A stretch of 64,000 nt of DNA from Persicitalea sp038235275. Its GTDB lineage: Bacteria; Bacteroidota; Bacteroidia; Cytophagales; Spirosomataceae. Below, in pieces: positions 59,005 to 64,000 of the stretch. Each line of letters begins with the position of its first letter. Positions within the stretch are counted from its first letter, which is position 1. Location of the stretch: contig JBBSUC010000013.1 in NCBI GenBank assembly GCA_038235275.1, positions 1 through 64,000 of the forward strand, given 5' to 3'. The notes under the pieces were generated by a model. The model saw only the letters and a program-made list of their open reading frames with translations. It did no database searches and was not told where the DNA came from. The position numbers and the translations under genes are program-made.

Positions 59005-60436
59005 GAATTCATCCGCCGGGACATTAGCTCCCAAAGGTAACAAAAGACCCGCGTACATCAAGTCGGCGGCTATCCTCATTACGCTCATCGCGGGCGTTTA
59101 TATCTTGCACGCGCTGCACGAAACGCTGATCCCACTGCTGTTTGCGGTATTGGTTTCCATTCTGCTCTACCCCGTTTGCGCGCGGCTGGAACGCTGGAAA
59201 TTTCCCCGGATTCTGGCCATTGTGCTCAGTATTCTGCTTTTCATCGTCGTCATTGCCGCTCTCATTTGGCTGGTCAGCATTCAGGTGGCTTCTTTCGCCG
59301 ACGAGATTCCGCGCATCACCGAGAAGGCCGAAGTTCTGCTTGAACAAACGACTACGATGGTCGAGCGATACTTCAATGTGAGCCGCAACGAGCAGGTCAG
59401 CCGCGCCAAGGGCTACCTCATCAATGCCCTCGCCGACAGTCGCGCCACCCTGCTCAACACGCTGGTAGCCACCACAGGTACCCTCGCCACGGCTACGCTG
59501 GTGCCGCTGTACGTGTTTTTCTTCCTGCTCTACCGCGACTTTTTCCGGCGGTTCGTGCACAAGGCTTTTCACAAAGTCCCCCAGCACAAGTTGAATACCG
59601 TTTTGGATAAAATATACGATGTCATCCAAAGCTACCTGGCCGGTCTGGTGCTGGTAATTTTCATCGTGGGAATCCTCAACACCATTGGCTTATTAATTCT
59701 GGGTATCGACTACGCCGTTTTCTTTGGCTTTCTGGCGGCGTTTTTGATTTTGATTCCCTACATCGGTATCTTGATCGGGTCGCTGTTTCCGGCCCTGATG
59801 AGCATCATTACCGAAGATTCCGCCTGGTACGCTGTGGGGGTAGTCGGCGTAATGAGTTTCGTGCAGTTTCTGGAAGGCAATTTCATCACGCCCAACATCG
59901 TGGGGTCCAAAGTGAGTATCAACCCGCTGGCAGCCATTGTCATGCTGCTGTTAGGCGGACAACTCTGGGGACTGCCCGGACTGGTGCTGGCTCTGCCGAT
60001 GACGGCCATCCTGAAAGTGATTCTGGACGCCAATCGTAGTACCGAACCCTTCGGCTTTCTGCTGGGCGAACCCGAGATGGAGGTAAATGAAGAGCAGAAA
60101 AAAGAGCGGGGCCAGGTGCGGGAGGTTCGCGAGAACCGCCGCCAGCCCGGCAACGTGCAGCGGTCGAAGCGCAAGCCTACCAAACAAAAGATGCAAGGGG
60201 AGAATGAAGGTTTTGACGTGACGCCCGTCGATGCGCCTTTGTCCATCGCGAAAGAAGCCCTCGAAGGCACCGACCTGGTCATAAAAACCACCGAAACCAA
60301 GCCAAACCCGACTAAGAAACGCCGTCCGCAGCGCCGCCGGAAGCCACGTCCGACAAACAATGAAGGCGGAGAAAATGCGGGAGGAACGCCTAAAAATTCA
60401 GGGGATCAAGATTCCGAAAATGACCGTTCATCCTGA
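59003..60436 (+). CDS. AI-2E family transporter with long basic C-terminal tail
   Basis: 477 residues. The first 345 residues are the AI-2E (PerM/TqsA) fold, with about eight membrane segments: SAAILITLIAGVYIL, an amphipathic linker, LYVFFFLLYRDFFRRFV, LVLVIFIVGILNTIGLLILG, GFLAAFLILIPYIGILIG and NPLAAIVMLLLGGQLWGLPGL. The last 130 residues are hydrophilic, basic and probably disordered (GQVREVRENRRQPGNVQR, TKKRRPQRRRKPRP), which the usual 350-residue family lacks; a nucleic-acid or membrane-binding role is speculative. It overlaps the LON-domain gene by 47 bases at the other end. Confidence 0.88.
   Translation: MNSSAGTLAPKGNKRPAYIKSAAILITLIAGVYILHALHETLIPLLFAVLVSILLYPVCARLERWKFPRILAIVLSILLFIVVIAALIWLVSIQVASFADEIPRITEKAEVLLEQTTTMVERYFNVSRNEQVSRAKGYLINALADSRATLLNTLVATTGTLATATLVPLYVFFFLLYRDFFRRFVHKAFHKVPQHKLNTVLDKIYDVIQSYLAGLVLVIFIVGILNTIGLLILGIDYAVFFGFLAAFLILIPYIGILIGSLFPALMSIITEDSAWYAVGVVGVMSFVQFLEGNFITPNIVGSKVSINPLAAIVMLLLGGQLWGLPGLVLALPMTAILKVILDANRSTEPFGFLLGEPEMEVNEEQKKERGQVREVRENRRQPGNVQRSKRKPTKQKMQGENEGFDVTPVDAPLSIAKEALEGTDLVIKTTETKPNPTKKRRPQRRRKPRPTNNEGGENAGGTPKNSGDQDSENDRSS
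59032..59061 (-). promoter_or_regulatory. Promoter of the propeller lipoprotein (TTG-N19-TACCTTTG), inside the AI-2E gene
   Basis: Minus-strand TTG (59059-59061) and TACCTTTG (59032-59039) with 19-base spacing match the consensus. A start about 21 bases before 59004 is predicted. It lies in the coding region of the divergent gene. Confidence 0.62.
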
Positions 60437-61019
60437 TGCGAGTCTTGGTCTGTTCCATTTCGGCCACAACCGGAATTACTTTCTGCAAATGCTGAATCAG
60501 GAATTGCTGCCGCGCGCTTTCGCGTTGCAGAGTCAGCAGTTCGTACTCGTCCGCGAGAGATAACCCTACTTTATGCGCCACCTGGAAGGAAAAGGGCTTT
60601 TGCTCCACATCATACGCTACGGGTGTCGTAATCAGACTGTATAGCTTTTCGAGCAACTCAGCCAATTGCGGCAGTGGCCGAATCAAATCGGTTTCCTCGG
60701 GCAAAACAGCGATTTTCCCACCCGCGTACAATTTATCCTCCACCGGGTTATCGAAAGTTTCTATTTTGAACACCCTAATTCCTTCGGTCGAAATATCCAT
60801 GCTGCCGTCGGGATGGCGCTCGTGCAGGGCAGTCACCTTCATTTCGGTGCCACAGCCGGGCAGGCGATCATCCAGAAAAGTCGGAATGCCGAACGTTCTT
60901 TCCTCTTCCAGACACTCGTTGATAAGCTGTCGGTAACGGTCTTCAAAGATGTGAAGATTTAGCTTCTCGCCGGGATAAGCGACGAGGCTCAAAGGGAAAA
61001 AGGGAAGGAGTGTGGACAA
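60390..61019 (-). CDS. LON peptidase substrate-binding-domain protein
   Basis: 209 residues. Matches the N-terminal (substrate-binding) domain of Lon without the ATPase or protease parts: LLPFFPLSLVAYPGEKLNLHIFEDRYRQL and FGIPTFLDDRLPGCGTEMKVTA, VFKIETFDN. Stand-alone proteins of this type are widespread and unassigned. The 3' end overlaps the AI-2E gene by 47 bases (convergent, different strands). Confidence 0.9.
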   Translation of the reverse strand: MSTLLPFFPLSLVAYPGEKLNLHIFEDRYRQLINECLEEERTFGIPTFLDDRLPGCGTEMKVTALHERHPDGSMDISTEGIRVFKIETFDNPVEDKLYAGGKIAVLPEETDLIRPLPQLAELLEKLYSLITTPVAYDVEQKPFSFQVAHKVGLSLADEYELLTLQRESARQQFLIQHLQKVIPVVAEMEQTKTRIRMNGHFRNLDPLNF

Positions 61020-61118
61020 TTTTAGATAGGAATTATGAGATATGAGATTTTTTGACGCTTATCATGGTTAAGGCTATTCCGCCAAAAATTCCTTACTTCT
61101 TAAAGTAAGTTGCTATTT

Positions 61119-61655
61119 CTAGGGGGATGCGGTTGGGACCTTCTCCACGCTCAGACCGATGCCCAGTACGAAGGGAAGCGGGTTTTGCCGCATGGATTGC
61201 GCGATGCTTATGGTGTACTTTCCGGATTTGGGGAAGCGATAATTGCGCTGGAAAACAAATTTATGATCGAACAGATCGCCCAGGCCACTGCCGCGCGGCT
61301 TACCCGTTACCTCATCCGATAGGTACATTTCGTCCAGCCGGGAAAAAATGACCTTTCCATCCGGTCCCCGCATGACACGGTCGAGATAAAGATTGTAATA
61401 AGGATACTGCTGCGCGCTTCTTACCAAATAATAGAGATTGTAAGTCTGCGTGGTATCACTCACCTCAAACCGAAAATCGAACTTCTTTTCCACAAACCAC
61501 TGGCCATCGTCGATGTCTTCGTAGGCCTTGTACAGCGTGTTCTTATCCTCACAACCCACACTGGCGATCAGGAGGATTAAAAGAACGATAGGCGTCAGGA
61601 GTTTATGTCTATGCCGCCCTATTCTGAACCGCCAAGCGGCCTTATTTAAACCCAT
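61119..61655 (-). CDS. gldH: Gliding motility lipoprotein GldH
   Basis: 178 residues. Lipoprotein signal ending in LIASVGC (about residue 35), with a long positively charged leader (RFRIGRHRHKLL). Mature sequence has GldH features: YEDIDDGQWFVEKKFDFRF, LYYLVRSAQQYPYYNLYLD, and GLGDLFDHKFVFQRNYRFP. GldH is needed for gliding in Flavobacterium and is linked to the T9SS; in species that do not glide it is kept in the outer membrane. Consistent with the T9SS-sorted protein at the window's left end. Confidence 0.9.
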   Translation of the reverse strand: MGLNKAAWRFRIGRHRHKLLTPIVLLILLIASVGCEDKNTLYKAYEDIDDGQWFVEKKFDFRFEVSDTTQTYNLYYLVRSAQQYPYYNLYLDRVMRGPDGKVIFSRLDEMYLSDEVTGKPRGSGLGDLFDHKFVFQRNYRFPKSGKYTISIAQSMRQNPLPFVLGIGLSVEKVPTASP

Positions 61656-61682
61656 AGACTTTAAAAAGCACGGGCATCCCCG

Positions 61683-62186
61683 TCATAAACTCTTTTCCTC
61701 TCCTTTGAAAAACCGCTTCAACCAAGTTTGGTCGGCGGGAACCTTCCAGCGCTTCATCCACTGGGCCTTCGTCGAGACGAGGTTGTCGAATACAGGCGTG
61801 TTGGAAAAAATAACTTCGTCGGCAATAGCCTGTTTGACATCGGCCACAGGCATTGCCTGGACCACTTTATCCGCATCCAGATAAGCGACCGAGCGGTCGA
61901 AAAAGTCTACGTTTAGTCGGTCACCCAATTCCTGCAACCAATGCACCGACTTGTCGATAGAGCAGCCGCTGGGCATTTCGTGTGACTCATCCACGGCTAT
62001 GACTACGAAGCGGTTGTAGAATACTTTTACAGCGGCCAAAAGCGGCTGGTTGTGCGCCTCCCAGCCATCGATGACGGCTTCGAGGGTTTGGTTAGCCAGG
62101 CTCACCTCATGATCGGTCAGGGCTCGATTGGCCTGATAAATCCATAGGCGGGAGTCAAAATCTATGTCGTCGAAGCGAATGTACAT
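61683..62186 (-). CDS. Conserved hypothetical protein (often mislabelled ABC transporter ATPase)
   Basis: 167 residues from the ATG at 62186; a longer frame from 62288 adds a His-rich leader without family similarity. Mature features: MYIRFDDIDFDSRLWIYQANR, IDGWEAHNQPLLAAVKVFYNR, DESHEMPSGCSIDKSVHWLQ. No Walker motifs, so it is not an ATPase. In Bacteroidota it often sits beside gldH and CCG-domain proteins, as here, 28 bases upstream of gldH on the same strand. Function unknown. Confidence 0.72.
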   Translation of the reverse strand: MYIRFDDIDFDSRLWIYQANRALTDHEVSLANQTLEAVIDGWEAHNQPLLAAVKVFYNRFVVIAVDESHEMPSGCSIDKSVHWLQELGDRLNVDFFDRSVAYLDADKVVQAMPVADVKQAIADEVIFSNTPVFDNLVSTKAQWMKRWKVPADQTWLKRFFKGEEKSL

Positions 62187-62355
62187 CTTACTAATGATGA
62201 GTTGTGAATGATGAGGGTGGGGATGCTGCGGCGTGCCGATCCCGTGGTGAGCGCCCCCGCAGTGATGAGTGGACGGGCGGACGATCAACTCCTCAGGTTT
62301 TGACGCAAAACTAACTATTCAAATTGGCTTTTCCCTCGCAGTTTCTTGGGAAAAA

Positions 62356-63156
62356 CTACAAACCTTCAGCTTGGGCGATCAGTTCGGCGAGGTCGAGTAC
62401 TCGGACAGAATCTTCTTTTTCCTTGTTTTTGACCCCGTCGGTCATCATAACCATACAGAATGGGCAGGAAACCGCTATGGTGTCGGCCCCGGTGCTGAGA
62501 GCCTCCTCAATGCGCTCGATGTTGACTTCTTTACGGCCCGGTTCGGCGTCTTTGAACATTTGGGCACCACCCGCGCCACAGCAAAGGCCCTTGGCGCGGC
62601 TGCGCTTCATCTCCACCAGGTCGGCGTCGAGGGCTTCCAGCACGGTACGCGGAGCTTCGTAAATACCATTGGCGCGGCCCAGATAGCAAGAATCGTGAAA
62701 AGTGATTTTACGACCCTTGAAATTGTCGCCCCCCGCCACTTTCACGCGGCCTTCGTCGATGAGTTGTTGCAGGAAAACGGAGTGATGGATCACTTCGTAG
62801 TTACCACCCAGCTCAGGGTATTCGTTTTTGAGCGTATTGAAGCAGTGCGGACAGGCGGTCACGATCTTCTTGACGTTGTACATATCCAGCACCTGAATGT
62901 TGGCCAGCGCCTGCATCTGGAACAGAAACTCGTTGCCCGCCCGGCGTGCCGGGTCGCCGGTACAGCTTTCCTCAATACCCAGCACGGCAAAGTCGGTGCC
63001 AATTTTATTCAAGATTTTCACGAAAGCCACCGTAATTTTTTTACTGCGGTCATCGAACGAACCCGCGCAGCCCACCCAAAACAAAATTTCGGGCGATTTA
63101 CCGTTAGCGGCCATTTCAGCCATCGTCGGGACTTTGTATTGAGGTGTATCGGTCAT
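62356..63156 (-). CDS. CCG-domain (HdrB-like) iron-sulfur protein
   Basis: 266 residues. Two CCG-type Cys-rich motifs: VGCAGSFDDRSKKITVAF (first region), EESCTGDPARRAG and CPHCFNTLKNEYPELGG, then HDSCYLGRANG, AKGLCCGAGGAQMF and a final VSCPFCMVMM. These bind iron-sulfur clusters in heterodisulfide-reductase- or glycolate-oxidase-like electron transfer. The membrane-anchored 4Fe-4S partner is encoded directly upstream (63238-64000), a standard pair in aerobic Bacteroidota. The electron donor is unknown. Confidence 0.9.
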   Translation of the reverse strand: MTDTPQYKVPTMAEMAANGKSPEILFWVGCAGSFDDRSKKITVAFVKILNKIGTDFAVLGIEESCTGDPARRAGNEFLFQMQALANIQVLDMYNVKKIVTACPHCFNTLKNEYPELGGNYEVIHHSVFLQQLIDEGRVKVAGGDNFKGRKITFHDSCYLGRANGIYEAPRTVLEALDADLVEMKRSRAKGLCCGAGGAQMFKDAEPGRKEVNIERIEEALSTGADTIAVSCPFCMVMMTDGVKNKEKEDSVRVLDLAELIAQAEGL

Positions 63157-63237
63157 TGCTTTTCGAATTGCTTATTGATTTTACTGTCAATTATCTACCC
63201 GCACAGCAGCGGCTGACCGTCGGCATACCGGGTCCAC

Positions 63238-64000
63238 TTACTTCAACTCCTCTGCCCAATTGAATCGGTCCGCCGGGGAGAATTTCCAGGGGGCCTGGCT
63301 AGTTTCCAGATTGTTGAACATCGCGTTCCAGGAGCCGGGGGCTTTTGCTTCTTCCATAATCTGGAAGCGGCGTAGTTGCAGGATAATATCCAGCGGATTG
63401 ATCAAAATCGGGCATTCCTGTACGCAGGCGTTGCAAGTCGTGCAGGCCAGGATTTCCTCTTCCAGAATGTAATCGCCCAGCAGGCTTTTGCCGTCGTCCA
63501 CAAACGTACCATTATTGGCTTGTATGTTTCGCCCCACGTCTTCCAGGCGGTCGCGGGTGTCCATCATAATCTTTCGAGGCGATAGTTTCTTACCCGTAAT
63601 ATTGGCCGGACAAGCCGATGTACAGCGACCGCATTCGGTACAGGAGTAGGAATCCATCAGGTTTTTCCAACTCAAATCCTGCACATCCTTGGCCCCGAAA
63701 CGGGCGATTTCGGCAGGCACTCCCGGGTCGGTAGTTTCGGACTCCCCTACTCCGAGCATGATTTTGACCTCCTTGGTGATTTCGGGCATATTCTTCATCT
63801 CGCCCTTTGGAATCAGCCGGGCAAAATACGTATTCGGGAAAGCCAGCGCGATGTGCAGATGCTTGGAATACGTCACGTACACCGCAAAGCCCAGAATGCC
63901 CATTATGTGAAACCACCACGCCCCGCGTTCCAGCGCAATGAGCGAGCCTTCGCTCCAGTCGGCAAAGAGTGGTTTCAGGAACTGGCTAAACAGAAAACTG
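63238..64000 (-). CDS. Membrane-anchored 4Fe-4S (HdrC/GlpC-like) protein, N-terminus outside window
   Basis: The frame is open through the right edge, with membrane-like sequence (FLFSQFLKPLF, MGILGFAVYVTYSKH) continuing past an internal ATG at 63903, so the true start lies beyond 64000. Two 4Fe-4S motifs are visible: SCTECGRCTSACPANITG and CTTCNACVQECPILINP. The typical protein of this type has about 440 residues with an N-terminal membrane domain, of which the last 254 codons are seen here. It should transfer electrons to its CCG partner 81 bases downstream. Confidence 0.9.
   Translation of the reverse strand, partial: SFLFSQFLKPLFADWSEGSLIALERGAWWFHIMGILGFAVYVTYSKHLHIALAFPNTYFARLIPKGEMKNMPEITKEVKIMLGVGESETTDPGVPAEIARFGAKDVQDLSWKNLMDSYSCTECGRCTSACPANITGKKLSPRKIMMDTRDRLEDVGRNIQANNGTFVDDGKSLLGDYILEEEILACTTCNACVQECPILINPLDIILQLRRFQIMEEAKAPGSWNAMFNNLETSQAPWKFSPADRFNWAEELK

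Noticed and set aside
1..64000. tRNA or rRNA genes, insertion sequences or prophage
   Set aside because: I saw no cloverleaf-type sequences, transposase-like products, terminal inverted repeats or phage structural genes. A dedicated tRNA and IS search would be needed to be certain.

Overview
The window looks like a chromosomal segment of a Bacteroidota bacterium, most likely order Cytophagales, in the Spirosoma/Dyadobacter neighbourhood; that placement is inferred from gene content, not from a marker tree. Supporting signs are a type IX secretion (T9SS) C-terminal sorting domain, a gliding lipoprotein GldH, a SusD-like remnant, PVC-type cytochrome c/HEAT dehydrogenases, many lipoproteins with Bacteroidota-style signal peptides, and repeated promoter-like TAnnTTTG boxes (some with TTTG/TTG 18-20 bases upstream) in front of genes. 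Base composition is moderately GC-rich and even. I see no rRNA, tRNA, CRISPR array, insertion sequence or prophage.

Layout: 1-9.5 kb holds a repeat-rich T9SS-secreted protein cut by the left edge, a sugar (PQQ-type) dehydrogenase, a DUF1080 protein, a broken SASA-type esterase, a PVC-type dehydrogenase and a glycine-zipper lipoprotein. 9.5-19.7 kb holds an ECF sigma/anti-sigma-like/DUF4097-like operon, glycerol kinase, a Uma2 nuclease-fold protein, a PaaE-like ferredoxin reductase, an isolated nuoN, a small secreted protein, an isolated eukaryote-like nrdB and a glycosyltransferase. 19.7-34.7 kb holds an M16 peptidase pair, an HpcH/HpaI aldolase, a RelE/ParE-type toxin-antitoxin pair, a GH95 fucosidase, a lipoprotein, a PBP4-type carboxypeptidase, two unrecognised genes (one with a HolD-like pattern), PBP1C, and a PIN (DUF4411)/XRE-ImmA pair directly upstream of PBP1C. 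34.7-48.9 kb holds a TreS-maltokinase fusion with an altered kinase motif, a GH-like secreted protein, an acyl-CoA dehydrogenase/APH-kinase/MaoC operon, a truncated SusD-like gene, hldE kinase, a penicillin acylase-type hydrolase, a DUF4160/DUF2442 pair and a GH20 hexosaminidase. 48.9-64 kb holds a second, larger PVC-type dehydrogenase, a cupin and an NmrA-type reductase with a divergent AraC regulator, a metallophosphoesterase, a porin-like barrel, recX, a response regulator, a divergent pair sharing its start codons (AI-2E transporter and a beta-propeller-like lipoprotein), a LON-domain protein, gldH and two CCG/4Fe-4S proteins, the last cut by the right edge.

The genes suggest a free-living, glycan-scavenging aerobe: secreted or lipid-anchored hydrolases (GH95, GH20, DUF1080, GH-like) and sugar-oxidising dehydrogenases, cell-wall enzymes (PBP1C, PBP4), respiratory parts (NuoN, HdrB/C-like proteins), and an acyl-CoA module that resembles 4-hydroxyacyl-CoA catabolism. 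The points most worth a second look are the HolD-like gene and its membrane coiled-coil partner, the LvaA/LvaC-like operon, the degenerate maltokinase, the PIN/XRE-ImmA module with two palindromes, and several palindromes or direct repeats that coincide with promoter boxes.
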